DNA of 64,000 nucleotides from Hormiphora californensis (Eukaryota; Ctenophora; Tentaculata; Cydippida; Pleurobrachiidae): NCBI GenBank assembly GCA_020137815.1, contig CM035351.1, positions 663,938 to 727,937 of the forward strand, read 5' to 3'. Shown piece by piece: positions 36,307 to 48,145 of this stretch (position 1 is its first letter; each line of letters starts with the position of its first letter). The notes under the pieces were generated by a model. It saw only the letters and a program-made list of their open reading frames with translations, ran no database searches and was not told where the DNA came from. The position numbers and the translations under genes were made by a program.

Positions 36307-39300
36307 TTAGGAGGAGGAGAGAGCTAGTGAGCTGGGTCGATCCGAGGGAGCTCTTTCAGAGACAGAACCCGACAGCTGTGGAAAGGAGGATATTGTTAGC
36401 ATGCGAGTAACCCAGGCTTGAAAGAGTCTTGCTATTCTAATATTAGGGGGGGGGGGGCATATTGGACAGCTAAAAGATCCTCACATCAATAAGGGATGAT
36501 ATCATTAATCAGAGTGACTTGAGAGAACCTTTCTAATAACACAAAGTAGTACTCACATCGATAAGGTCCCGGGATACATTCAGATCAGATCGTGTCCTCT
36601 TGTGGATGGGGCTGTTGGTGGTTAGTGTTCCATACTCCGCAGGTTGGACTGGTGTGGACATCCACCTCACTAGATCTCCCTCATCTACATTAACATCAGC
36701 TGGTCCATCAGCAAAGTTCCTATTAACCATCTCCGGGTCGAGAATTGAGACTCTGTTAATCAGGTCCATCAATGTGTCAATGAATACCTGTCTGTCTCCC
36801 TCAGTGAACGGCTGAAAGGGATGATGTAGGAAACAAAAAGTTGTAGAAGTAGTTTGAAAAAGGGAACTAGACACTGACAAGGCCAGGAATGGAAGGCATT
36901 GCATCAGCCCCCCCCCCCCATCAGCCCCGCATTAAGGGTACACCTGGCGTTTTTCATCATCGAGTGCCCAACCAAATGACTTCACCAGGGTTTAGGCCAT
37001 ACAAAATGGACTTCAAATATGCAATTTTAGCCCTAAAGTCGAATTCATATTTTTGCTACAGCCTATTTTCAAAGTGGCGTTTTTTCAATTTTTGTTGAAA
37101 TTTTTAACCTCAGGACCACTTTTTTTGAGATAGAAACATTAAATTCTTGGAATTTGAAGAGAATATAAAGGTGAATAAGCCCAAAGAAGGATTTTTGAAA
37201 TGGAGCTTATTTCTGGCCATGAGAACGGTTTACTTTTTTGCTTCTTTGACACGCTGGCTGAGAATGTTCCCATGCTTCATTAGAGATGAAAATCTGGAAA
37301 TAGTTGCTCAAAACGATTATCTATGTGGCCCAAAAATTTTGGAACTTTCCCGCCAAAGATGTGGTGTACAGAGCTTGTTTTGTGAAACCCGTCTTTTTGA
37401 AAAAGAGGGAAATTCCATGTATCTCAAAAACGGATGATCGTAGAGACCTGGGACCAAGCTTAATCGATTCAGAAGGTCCGATTTTGGGGGGTCTTCTGAG
37501 AGACATTTTGCTCCTACTCCAACCGATTTTGCTGTAATTGCAAAAAACCAATTCTATGAAAAGAGGAAACAACTCTATTCCAGTAGCCTGCTTCGGGCTG
37601 ATTTCCCCCTTACTTGCTGATACCTTTTTCGCAATTACAGCAAAAACGGTTGGAGTAGGAGCAAAATGTCTCTCAGAAGACCCCCCCAAAATCGGACCTA
37701 CTACTACTACTACTACTCTGAGTGCCTGGGCTTGCCTACGGCAAGCCCACAGGGACTATCGCAAAGCGATATCGCCGGCACTGGAGAAGAGTCCCCCCCG
37801 CCCTCTCCCCTCGCATGGAACTACCATCTGGCAGGTTCACAATATAACGGGAGATTTGGAGTGGGGCTCTTCTCGGGGTTGTTCGAGTCCTGTGTGGTTA
37901 TTTTTTACAGGAACGTTTATACTTTGATCTTGAACCACAGTTTCGTCTTCAATTTCAATTAATCTTTGATACGGGATATGTGAGACCTATCTGTCTGATT
38001 AGGTTCAATAAGGTTAGAAGGCTAAACTAGCAAGGATTTGTTCTCAGTCCACAGTTTTGTTTAGTATGTATATATTGGTGGCGGGTGGGGTGGTTCGGGG
38101 TGGGTGGAGGCTAATAGGGCTAGATATTTGGTTGAAAAAGGGATATTCTACTTGAAGGGGAGTGAGAAAAATAGGGCTAGATATTGGGTTGAATTCTTTT
38201 ATTGACATAATACCATGTAGAACATGTGTTTAGGTACCAGATATTATCTGTATACAGCCATCTTAATTCTTGGAGCAGCAAACAGTGGCCTTCTGAATTG
38301 CTACTGAAGTAGGAACTGGATGTTGGAAATTAATCAGTTGCGTTGCTGATCACGCGATCTCTCTTGCATGCAGGGAGAGAGAAGGGAGGAATTATGAGGG
38401 GAAATATAGGTCGAGATTAAATAGTTTCTGTTTTCTCCTCTCTCTGTGAGAAAAATAGGGCTAGATATTGGGTTGAAAAAGGGATATTCTACTTGAAGGG
38501 GAGTGAGAAAAATAGGGCTAGATATTGGGTTGAATTCTTTTATTGACATAATACCATGTAGAACATGTGTTTAGGTACCAGATATTATCTGTATACAGCC
38601 ATCTTAATTCTTGGAGCAGCAAACAGTGGCCTTCTGAATTGCTACTGAAGTAGGAACTGGATGTTGGAAATTAATCAGTTGCGTTGCTGATCACGCGATC
38701 TCTCTTGCATGCAGGGAGAGAGAAGGGAGGAATTATGAGGGGAAATATAGGTCGAGATTAAATAGTTTCTGTTTTCTCCTCTCTCTGTGAGAAAAATAGG
38801 GCTAGATATTGGGTTGAAAAAGGGATATTCTACTTGAAGGGGAGTGAGAAAAATAGGGCTAGATATTTGGTTGAAAAAGGGATATTCTACTTGAAGGGGA
38901 GTGAGAAAAATAGGGCTAGATATTGGGTTGAAAAAGGGATATTCTACTTGAAGGGGAGTGAGAAAAATAGGGCTAGATATTGGGTTGAAAAAGGGATATT
39001 CTACTTGAAGGGGAGTGAGAAAAATAGGGCTAGATATTTGGTTGAAAAAGGGATATTCTACTTGAAGGGGAGTGAGAAAAATAGGGCTAGATATTGGGTT
39101 GAATTCTTTTATTGACATAATACCATGTAGAACATGTGTTTAGGTACCAGATATTATCTGTATACAGCCATCTTAATTCTTGGAGCAGCAAACAGTGGCC
39201 TTCTGAATTGCTACTGAAGTAGGAACTGGATGTTGGAAATTAATCAGTTGCGTTGCTGATCACGCGATCTCTCTTGCATGCAGGGAGAGAGAAGGGAGGA

Positions 39301-41575
39301 ATTATGAGGGGAAATATAGGTCGAGATTAAATAGTTTCTGTTTTCTCCTCTCTCTGTGAGAAAAATAGGGCTAGATATTGGGTTGAAAAAGGGATATTCT
39401 ACTTGAAGGGGAGTGAGAAAAATAGGGCTAGATATTGGGTTGAAAAAGGGATATTCTACTTGAAGGGGAGTGACTGAATCGATTAAGCTTGGTCCCAGGT
39501 CTCTACGATCATCCGTTTTTGAGATACAGGGAATTTCCCTCTTATTCAAAAAGACAGGTTTCACAAAAAAAGCTCTGTACACCACATCTTTGGCGGGAAA
39601 GTTCCAAAATTTTTGGGCCACATAGATAATCGTTCTGAGCAACTATTTCCAGATTTTCATCTCTAATGAAGCATGGGAACATTCTCAGCCAGCGTGTCAA
39701 AGAAGCAAAAAAGTAAACCGTTCTCATGGCCAGAAATAAGCTCCATTTCAAAAATCCTTCTTTGGGCTTATTCACCTTTATATTCTCTTCAAATTCCAAG
39801 AATTTAATGTTTCTATCTCAAAAAAAGTGGTCCTGAGGTTAAAAATTTCAACAAAAATTGAAAAAACGCCACTTTGAAAATAGGCTGTAGCAAAAATATG
39901 AATTCGACTTTAGGGCTAAAATTGCATATTTGAGGTCCATTTTGTATGGCCTAAACCCTGGTGAAGTCATTTGGTTGGGCACTCGATGATGAAAAACGCC
40001 AGGTGTACCCTTAAATCTAGAAGCACCTATATCTGTATTCACCTGTTCGCCGTATCGGGCCCGTTCATAGACATCCAGTAGAGAGAGACACACATCTGAC
40101 ACTTGACCAAGTGGGGCAGCGGGGCGAGATAGAAGGAATAGGAACTCTCTGACACTCTGATCTCGCTTCTTCTCCCAGGAGGGCAGTATCTCCGATACTA
40201 TCCTATCTGGGGCCGGGGGGATGAATATATACATTACTGACGGGAAGGGGGTTAATCTGATACTATCCTATTTGGGGGGGATGGGGTGAATATATACATT
40301 ACGCTCCAGTTGCAGATTGGAGGCTGGCGCCAGTTTCTGGCGCCAGCCTCCAATCTGCAACTGGCGCAAGCTGGGAGAGTCCCTGTGCGCGCGAAATATC
40401 TTCGTTGACTAGCAGGGTTTTCGATGTGATTTGCATCTAGAGTGGCGCGCGCGGCAGTGTCAGCAGTGTCTGATACTATCCTATCTGGGGGGATTATTAG
40501 CTTGTTGGTTATAAAGGTGAAAGAAGGTGTTTAATGCATTAGAAGATTACAGCATGAGTGGATAATACGTCACGGAAAATTAATTGGTACATCCGACGTT
40601 TCTATAGAGATCGATCATGCATAAAGTTTCACAATCATACAAGTGTGAAATCCGTAATAAAGGACTTGGCTCGGGGTGTGGCCCATTATCTCCCACAATC
40701 AGCATACTAACTACCAAAATCACGTCAGAACAGTTTGAGGGAAATCAGGTGTGATGATGAGGCAACAAGGTGTCTCTCATTAGGGGACTACAAAGGGGAA
40801 ATTATATAGGGGTCACAGTTGCATTAGTTGTGGCAATCTTGTGGGATCTCACAATAGAGCACTAAGTGACTGGGGGTTACCTAGAGATCTCACACTAGAG
40901 CCGACTAAGTGGGGTTACCTAGAGATCTCATGGAGTCCTACCACGATCCACCTCTGCTTCACATTCTCACTGATAGACTCTGACGGATCCTCCTCCTCTT
41001 GTCCGTCTAGGGAGAGGAACCGGGGCTGGACCTTTATCTCTGATACCCTCTTCATATTAACTTCTATCTCCTCCCTCATCACCTGTGGAGAGAGGGGGGG
41101 ATTAGCGTGTGGGGTTAGGGGATTCTAGTATTGAGAAGGTGAACGGTAAAAGGGGGGGGGGGGGCGTTAACGATTCTAGGGACATGGTATGCATTTATTG
41201 CTTAGGTAGGGCTACAAGGAATTTGATGTCAGTGTGTTTTACCCAAACCCAAACAACAAACAGCTACAATATACCTGTCCAGCGTCCCCTCCTAATGGTG
41301 TGTGAGGAACAGGATAGTTAGCTAGTTGAATCCTTCTGTTAGTTCTGTACAGTATCAGCAGGATGAAACCACCACACTGATAAATAGAGAGAGAGGTTGT
41401 GTGAGGTGGAATTATAGGGAGTTGGGTCTTGGGATGACAACTGCACTATCACGTCCAACTAGACCGAGTAATTGAAAGTTCCATTATATGTTAGAGTTAG
41501 ACAGAATACGGGCAGAATACTCACCATGATTGCGTAAACAGCAATAATCAGAATTATCTGACCGTTGATCGCCAT
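36307..41575 (-). CDS. C1orf43: C1orf43 / NICE-3 family membrane protein
   Basis: Six exons (41525-41575, 41275-41376, 40919-41082, 40043-40202, 36557-36811, 36307-36375) join in phase to 266 residues, close to the human 253. One N-terminal span (IILIIAVYAIMCGGFILLIL) is followed by PHTPLGGDAGQVMREEIEVN, matching the human PHVPVGHNAPKDLKEEIDIR. LLDVYERARYGEQ matches LLDGYETARYGTG. The human protein has been linked to phagocytosis and Golgi/mitochondrial location; its biochemical role is not settled. Intron 5 is about 3.2 kb and holds a 3.1-kb foldback element, while the other introns are 150-700 bp. The tail after FADGPADVNVDEGD diverges from vertebrates. Confidence 0.85.
36936..40010. mobile_element. 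3.1-kb foldback element with TTAA target site (piggyBac-like)
   Basis: The ends are GGGTACACCTGGCG and CGCCAGGTGTACCC, each flanked by TTAA (36932-36935, 40011-40014), the target of piggyBac-type transposases. The inverted arms are about 530 bp each. The interior carries a second small foldback (about 37475-37700), a TAC microsatellite, GC-rich hairpins, and three copies of a longer block (CATAATACCATGTAGAACAT) separated by 57-bp tandem units. No transposase is seen. It lies in C1orf43 intron 5. Confidence 0.85.
38130..39472. repeat. 57-bp tandem repeats and higher-order duplications inside the foldback
   Basis: The unit includes GGGCTAGATATTGGGTTGAA and GGGATATTCTACTTGAAG; it appears singly, doubly or up to six times, separated by a shared block of about 260 bp. 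Translations give a 19-residue repeat, which is a by-product. Confidence 0.85.
40306..40364. repeat. Perfect 28-bp hairpin with TTT loop
   Basis: The left arm 40306-40333 and right arm 40337-40364 are exact complements (core GGAGGCTGGCGCCAG). It lies in intron 3 of C1orf43. No target duplication is obvious. Confidence 0.9.
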
Positions 41576-42324
41576 AGCAAAGACACCAGATTCCCTAAAA
41601 CTCTTCAAGATTCACTTCTTTTTACTTGTACTACAAGTTGTAGAACGCTACGTCATCTCTACATGTGTTAAGTCATGCTATGTGAGGTAATGGTTAGATC
41701 ATTGAGCTGTTATCAGCAATATGGGGGGGGGGGGCGGCGTTCTATTGGGGAGGGGGATTTCGATATATCATGTATATGGACACAAGAGCCAAGATTCGCT
41801 GATATATTGAACGCTTTACCCAATTCTCACCCCTCACGCACATTCCTGTCTTATCTAATCGTGTTCCACCCCAATAAAAGCCGTAGTAAGGTTTCACATT
41901 TCACAATCTTCTTGCAAAACCCTGCAACTCTCTTATTTGAATTGTCTGAAACTCTGCAACCTCACTTTTGGGAGCTCTCTGACTCATTCTACAACTCTAT
42001 CTCTCCAGTCTCAAACTGCTCGATCGAGTGAATCACAAACTCCTTTTATCAATTTGTCTGGCCAGTCAGTCTTTGCAACTTCAACTACTCACACCAGACC
42101 CGCTACACCCACCCAGCCCACAGAGGAACTACAGCAGCTCTCTTTTGGAATATCTCTCTAGGTGGCAGCACAGCCCCAGTTACAGTGCTTTATTCTTCTC
42201 TCGCTCGGTGTCACTTTTTAAAATGGGTTTTCTAAGATTGGCTTCTCCTGTTCCTTCTAGTGGTCTCTACTACTCAGGGTATGTACTTTAATTTGTAATT
42301 ATTTGTTCGTGACACTATTATTGA

Positions 42325-42930
42325 CAATGCAGAAAATACGAATCGTAAATTTAACCGAGAACATTTTCACGAATCGCAAATTTTACCGAGAAAATTTTCT
42401 CGAATCGCAAACTTAACCGAGAAAGTTTTCACGAATCGCAAATTTAACCGAGAAAATTTTCTTGAATCGTAAATTTAACCGAGAACATTTTCTCAGATCA
42501 CAAATTTAACCGAGAAAATTTTCTCGAATCGCAAATTTAACCGAGAAAATTTTCTTGAATCGCAAATTTAACCGAGAAAATTTTCTCGAATCGTAAATTT
42601 AACCGAGAACATTTTCTCGAATCGCAAATTTAACCGAGAAAATTTTCTCGGATCGCAAATTTAATCGAGAAAATTTTCTCGAATCGCAAATTTAACCGAG
42701 AAAATTTTCTCGAATCGCAAATTTAACCGAGAAAATTTTTTCGAATCGTAAATTTAACCGAGAAAATTTTCTCGGATCGCAAATTTAACCGAGAAAATTT
42801 TTTCGAATCGTAAATTTAACCGAGAAAATTTTCTCGGATCGCAAATTTAATCGAGAAAATTTTCTCGAATCGCAAATTTAACCGAGAACATTTTCTCGGA
42901 TTGCAAGTTTAAGCGAGAACATTTTTACGA
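42325..42930. repeat. About 31-bp minisatellite with a GAGAAAATTTTCTC palindrome
   Basis: Some 19 units of CGAATCGCAAATTTAACC plus GAGAAAATTTTCT, with small variations. Each unit carries the palindrome. It sits upstream of the first Cys-rich secreted gene, possibly in its first intron. Confidence 0.9.
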
Positions 42931-43251
42931 TAAACATTTGTGTCATATTTTGGAGACATTTAGAATTGTTGTGACATGTTCGTTTTGTTTGTTTGACTCC
43001 CTTCCAATGTGTTGTTGAGTAACAAGTCATGTTAGTTCCATGTACAGATACTGGTGAATGATATGCGGTGTAGATACAGTCCGCATTGAATATAGACCTC
43101 ATCGTGTCTATGTGCACTTTTATTATTTATCCGAGATGAGATATTATATACTAATTTAGGCACATTATACACAGTTCATTACTCCCACCGGCACCGACAC
43201 TCTCCCTCTCTCTATAAACCATTTAGCTGACCCTCCTCCCCCACTATCCAG

Positions 43252-44030
43252 GAGGCAGAAAGAAGAACAAGAAGGTGGTGGAGATCACACAACAACAGAA
43301 CAAGAAAGTAAAACATCAAGAAGTGGTTGAAGTGATACAACAACAAGAAGAGTGTGTGGATAAAAAGAAGTGGTGCCCCTGTATGGAGGATGACTGCCAC
43401 AAAGCATCCATTAGGGCCAAGTGCCCCCAGACATGCCACACGTGCGAGTCAGGGCTCTTATCCGCTAGAGAAACAAGATCGGGTGAAGGTACGTAATACG
43501 AGGACAAAACTTTTACATCATGTGCAGGAGGCGAAGTTCTTTTACTCCTTGAACCTGATTTTCTAACATCTGGTAAATAAAATCGCAACACCCCAATTCC
43601 CTCTTTAGAGATTATTCAAGCGATGTTACTGGGTGATAATGAGGAATTTGGGATAACAACTTGTGCGGGTTTCCCATATCGGAGGATGGATTGTGACTGT
43701 CTCTCTATGACATTCAAAAGAACCCTGTCATGTGATAAAGTAGACTACCTACCAGGTTAGCAGAACTACTATCAAATCGTGTATTGATTGGATGCACGAT
43801 TTATAAACTCTATTCGTGTCACTTCGTTTGATAACTTAGCAGTTTCTTCCGTTATTCAGAAGAATCAGGCGCAATTTTAAACTGATCCCCCTTTCTTATT
43901 TCCAGTGTCTGAATCAGCAGTTTGTGCTAAGCATGAGGCCCATTGTTACAATCCAGAGTTACCACACGATAGAAGGATGAAACAATGCTGCAAAGCAATC
44001 CACTGCTACTTCTCAAAAACACGCTGCTAA
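43252..44030 (+). CDS. Cys-rich protein with ShK-like domain plus the local Cys-rich module (5' end missing)
   Basis: Three exons seen: 43252-43488, 43609-43755, 43906-44030, all joined at phase 1. The first has a Gln/Lys stretch, then an ShKT-like block (CVDKKKWCPCMEDDC, CPQTCHTC). The next two encode the local module: CDCLSMTFKRTLSC, then AVCAKHEAHCYN and QCCKAIHCYFSKTRC. The same module is found alone in the genes at 48146 and 50145. The start and any signal peptide were not found; an upstream exon near 42222 (MGFLRLASPVPSSG) does not match phase. Secretion is inferred from the relatives. The role is unknown; ShK-like folds occur in ion-channel toxins and in many harmless secreted proteins. 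Confidence 0.6.
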
Positions 44031-44511
44031 AGATCAGAGCTATTATAATTCTCTAAAACTGTTAAATATTGGTGAAACACACTGGACCACTAAAACTCAA
44101 TGTTAATTCAGTGGTTTTATATAGATGACGACATTCCCGTTATTTATTCTACAGCCTTATTGTTATACATAGAAGATATTTGAAAATGCTATTTTATTAT
44201 TTTCAGCCCTGAACTTTGTCCTGAAATATAAGCTCGATAAATATCACTCTACTGTCTGATGGTATCTGTCACACGTCATTAACCACCTCTCTCTTTCTCC
44301 CTCCCTCTTTTTCTCCTAACATTAAAACACACCCATTGCACTTAATGGTCCTTGATCGATAGAGGGGGACTTCTCTTTTCACATACACATATGGTCCCTG
44401 ACAGTCCTATTATAGGAGGTGCAGGGAGGAGGTTATAAACACACTGTGGACTAGGGTAATTGGGCAGCGGGCTAAAGAGTTTTTATCGTAGCTAGTCCTC
44501 ATGAAAGAGAG

Positions 44512-44612
44512 GGTTAGCTATAGGAACCAATCAGAACTCATTATTTAGATCACGTGACTGGTTATCAGCCAATCAGGGACCAGTATTTCCTGATTCGGTC
44601 GGTTCCTGGTGA
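44512..44612. mobile_element. Introner-like MITE, copy 5
   Basis: It contains AACCAATCAG, ATCACGTGAC and the right end TTCGGTCGGTTCCTG. The 8-bp flanks GTTAGCTA and GTGAGCTA differ by one base, fitting an aged target duplication. It is inserted about 80 bp upstream of the Cys-rich pseudogene start and is absent from the matching place before its paralogue at 48146. Confidence 0.75.
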
Positions 44613-44690
44613 GCTATAATAATAGTTTATTACTATTAAATTGTGGGAGCACTATATAATATTATAGTTTATACTGTGGTTTGTTTCGAC

Positions 44691-45934
44691 ATGTTTCCTG
44701 CTGTAATACTTCTCCAGGGGTGGCCCCAGCACGGATTTTTTGGGGGGGTGGTGTGGCCGAAGGCCACACTTCAACTCCAAACCCAGCGACCGAGGTGCCG
44801 CGAAGCGGCGCCGAGGGAGCTGCGGCAGGGGGTTTGGGGGCGCAGCCCCCCAACGGGGTCCAGGGGCAGAGCCCTTGGTAGGGGCTAGGGGGCGAAGCCC
44901 CCGGAAAATTTGAGTTTTTGATGAATTTTAAGCAATCTAGAACAACTTTTTTTAAACAATTTTCAACGAGTTTCAGTCACAAGGGGCGAAGCCCCCGGAA
45001 ATTTTGATGAATTAATACAATTTAGAACAATATTTTATCGATTTTCAGCCCTTTGTGGGGGCAATTTTTATCCCTTTTAGAAACATTTTTCAATGATGTT
45101 CAGCCCCTGGTGTGGGTAAGGGGCGAAGCCCGCGGAAAATTTTAGATTTTGATCAATTTAAAGCAATTTAGAACAATATTTTAACGATTTTCAGCCCTTG
45201 GTGTGGGTTAGGGGCGAAGCCCCCGGAAAATTTTAGATTTTAATCAATTTAAAGCAATTTAGAACACATTTTAAAGCTATTTTACCACCCCTGGCAACCC
45301 CTGTCTGAAAAGTTTTGGGGGGGTGGCCACCCCCCCACCACCCCAGGCTGGGGCCACCACCTTACCTGTAATGGCGAGGAGAAGTAACTTCTCCTCGCCA
45401 TTACAGGTAAGGTGGTGTGTCTGTTTTCTTATAATCAAGTCGGTATAGTTCCTTTCTACTCTATAGTCCACTCCCTCCCCAGGTGCCTGGCCAGTGGCCA
45501 GTACATGATGATGATCAAACTAAATGGATACACAACTGTTGTTCTACCCTTTCTCTCAATCAAATACTCTCAATTCAATACTCCCCCCAGGGTGTCTGTC
45601 TGTGGACAAAATGGTATTTGGTTGTGATACAAGTGATGGATACAGTCAACTATCTTGTAGTTGTCTCTCAAGTGCATTCACAGATAAAACATGCAGTCCT
45701 AATATCAATGGTAATTTAGGAGCAGGGGTGGGAATTATCAATTATGTCCCGCTAAATATCTCTAATTATGTCTCTAATTATGTCACATGACCCGATACTA
45801 TATATCTTTCAGCTACAAAGAGGAGCTGCGCCTACTACGAGCATTACTGTTTCAATGGCTATCCCAGTAAAGTGTTGCAAGGCGCTCAAGTGCTATTCCG
45901 CACTAAAGGGGTGCTGATTAACAACCAGAGTTAG
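44691..45934 (+). pseudogene. Cys-rich secreted peptide pseudogene
   Basis: A tandem copy of the intact gene at 48146, with the same three-exon plan (remains at 44691-45406, 45591-45710, 45813-45934). Two lesions are seen. The signal-peptide exon is split after MFPAVILL by a transposon-like insertion (44715-45360). In the last exon one extra G near 45872 shifts the frame just before the conserved Cys pair, so the CCKALKCY motif is lost. The middle exon (SQLSCSCLSSAFTDKTC) is still well kept, so the losses are recent. A TATA-like sequence (CTATATAAT, 44652) remains 40 bp before the old start. Confidence 0.85.
44715..45360. mobile_element. hAT-like non-autonomous element inside the pseudogene
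   Basis: It begins CAGGGGTGGCCCCAGC and ends with the near-complement GCTGGGGCCACCAC. The interior holds four copies of GGGGCGAAGCCC followed by GGAAAATTT and AATTTAGAACAA. The target duplication is about 8 bp (TACTTCTC / AACTTCTC). Between the right end and the duplication lies a 25-bp inverted copy of the neighbouring gene sequence (45361-45385 against 45386-45410). Confidence 0.75.
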
Positions 45935-46304
45935 TAGTCATGGGAACGGTGAACAACACTGACCCGACCAGAGGAGAGATATATACCCTGATTTAAAATA
46001 TTCGCTTTGAATTCTTTTAACATCAAAAAACCTCTTGTTTTGAAATTTTGAAAACTCGATAACTCATTCACATTTCTGAAGCGTCTGCATAGTGTGGGGC
46101 CTAACTACGGACAATCACTGTCAGGCCAATGTTCTGACCACAGTTCTCGCGTTATATTATTTGAGAGAAATGAGAATAGGGTCAGGCCAAAATTCCGACA
46201 GGACAATCATCACGAAGAATGATAATATTCATTATGAATCCTACTATAACCGGTGTTAATTACCTAATTAATGGGTAATTATTACTACTACTTGCAGCCC
46301 ACTA

Positions 46305-47468
46305 CAAGGTGGCCCATAGAATATGAGACCGGGGGGACGAGCCGTACCTCCGAAACGGTGATAGTTGTGCAAAAACACATACAAGCCCAGTGTCAAAAAA
46401 AAACACGAATATGCGAATCTAATTTCCAATGCTTTTAGAGAAAATAATGCCAAAATAATGCCAAGCCTAGTTCCCCAATCACACACATTTGTCTGTAAAT
46501 TACAGTGTAATGTGAACCCAAAACAAGAAATTATACAGCTGTTTCTCCCCTCACTCTCTCCCTCTCTCCTCTATTCTTCTCTCTCTTTCTCTCTATCTAT
46601 CTCTCTCTCCCTCTAATTAGCTCGTGCTAATAAGGTACTGTATGGTAGGTATCAGATTTCATGGGATTCTGAGATTCTAAGGCATTATTTTTGCGCGTTA
46701 ATTGGGACTCTGAGGGACTCTGGGGCATTATTGGGACTCTGGGGGCATTATTGGGACTCCAGAATCCAAATAATGCCCTCCTTAGTTTATCACTCATAAC
46801 TGTTTTTTAGCTTAAAAACGATTCTACGAGATAGACAAGCATTAAAAGGGTCATATAAAATAAAATAGGGAGAGTTAATATGTCACAAATTAGAACAATT
46901 AACCTATTTTATAATTAACTTAATTAAAAAATTAAATTATTAAAAAATTTTTCTTCAAAATTCGCCAGATTTTGATTCAAAATGATAGGGAATGGTTCCC
47001 TGGGGCTCTATAAAATCATTCCTAGCACTAAATTCATACAAAATTGACAAATTTTAACAGAGTCTCAAGATGGCATTATTAGGCATTATTTAAACAGATG
47101 CCCGAATAAACGAATTAACTGTTAACTAATATCTTCTATGTACTATCTAATATTGCCAACACTTTTTAGTTAGAAAATAATGCCTTTTTTAAGAAATTTT
47201 CAGAGTCTAATGCCTTTCGAAATAAGTTGACACTGGGCATACAAGTACATGCTCAATTTAATTTTTATGGTGCTCATTGGAAATTCAATCTAAACAAAAT
47301 GGCTCACTCTCGGGAAATTAGAGTCCTTAATTCATTAATGAACGTGTAAATAAATAAAAATGATCTTTTGAAAAAAACACATAATTTGCTTACCAAGGAA
47401 TTGTCTCAGCACGTTTTTGTACAGCTCGTCTACTTGTCCCCCGGCCTCATAATTTGTGGGCCACCTTG
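46305..47468. mobile_element. Mariner-like non-autonomous element
   Basis: The ends CAAGGTGGCCCA and TGGGCCACCTTG are flanked by TA. The inverted similarity continues imperfectly for about 45 bp (TATGAGACCGGGGG against CCCCCGGCCTCATA). The interior is AT-rich with repeated GGCATTATT and GGGACTCTGG. No intact transposase is seen. Confidence 0.8.
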
Positions 47469-47659
47469 TATGTATATATAATAACCTTGAAAGACAATCC
47501 ACTGCTACTTTTCCAAAACCCACTGCTAAATACTTTTCCAAAATACACAGAGCTATTCTTTCTAAAACTGTTGAATATTTGTGAAACACACTAGACTAAT
47601 ATTAATTCAGTGGTTTATAGATCATTCCCGTTATTTATTCTACAGCCTAATTTGTTATA

Positions 47660-47727
47660 CAGTCGAACCCCGATTTACCAGGCACCCCGATTTACCAATC
47701 AAAACCCTTCCCCCCGGGGTCCGACTG
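47660..47727. mobile_element. Short pogo/Tigger-like MITE
   Basis: CAGTCGAACCCCGATTTACC at the left and GGGGTCCGACTG at the right, related to the element at 23916. It is 68 bp, inside the duplicated segment and absent from the other copy. Confidence 0.75.
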
Positions 47728-48088
47728 TTCAAGAGATATTTGAAAAAGTTATTTTATTATTTTCAGCCCACTATATCATAACCTTGTTTTTTGAATATTA
47801 GCTCGACAAAGATGACCCCACTGTCTGATATCTGTCACAGGTCATTACTCTCTCTCTCTCTTTCTCCCTCCCCCCTCTCTCTTCACATTAAACACTCCCA
47901 CTGCAGATATGGTCCCTGATCGATAGAGAGGGGTGTGACCGAGGACACAGATGGCTCCTGATAAGACGTGGGAGGAGGTATAACGGCTCTAAACACACTG
48001 TGGACCAGGGTAATTGGGCAGCGGGCTAAAGAGTTGAGTCCTCATGGGAGGGAAGAGACACAGAGTGACAGAGCTGAGTGAGTGGGCT

Positions 48089-48097
48089 ATATAATAG
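48089..48097 (+). promoter_or_regulatory. TATA box of the Cys-rich peptide gene
   Basis: TATATAATA lies about 50 bp before the start codon, in a stretch shared with the paralogous pseudogene, where CTATATAAT is kept. Confidence 0.55.
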
Positions 48098-48145
48098 TTT
48101 ATTACTGTTGAATTGTGTGTTGTGAGTCTGCACGTTCATTTCGTC

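Noticed and set aside
38675-39642. Proteins with a 19-residue repeat on both strands
   Set aside because: By-products of the 57-bp tandem repeat within the foldback element.
40841-41321. Plus-strand frames across C1orf43 exons
   Set aside because: They are antisense to well-supported exons.
46268-47589. Possible transposase fragments in the mariner-like element
   Set aside because: The short frames do not show a DDE/D pattern or helix-turn-helix that I can recognise.
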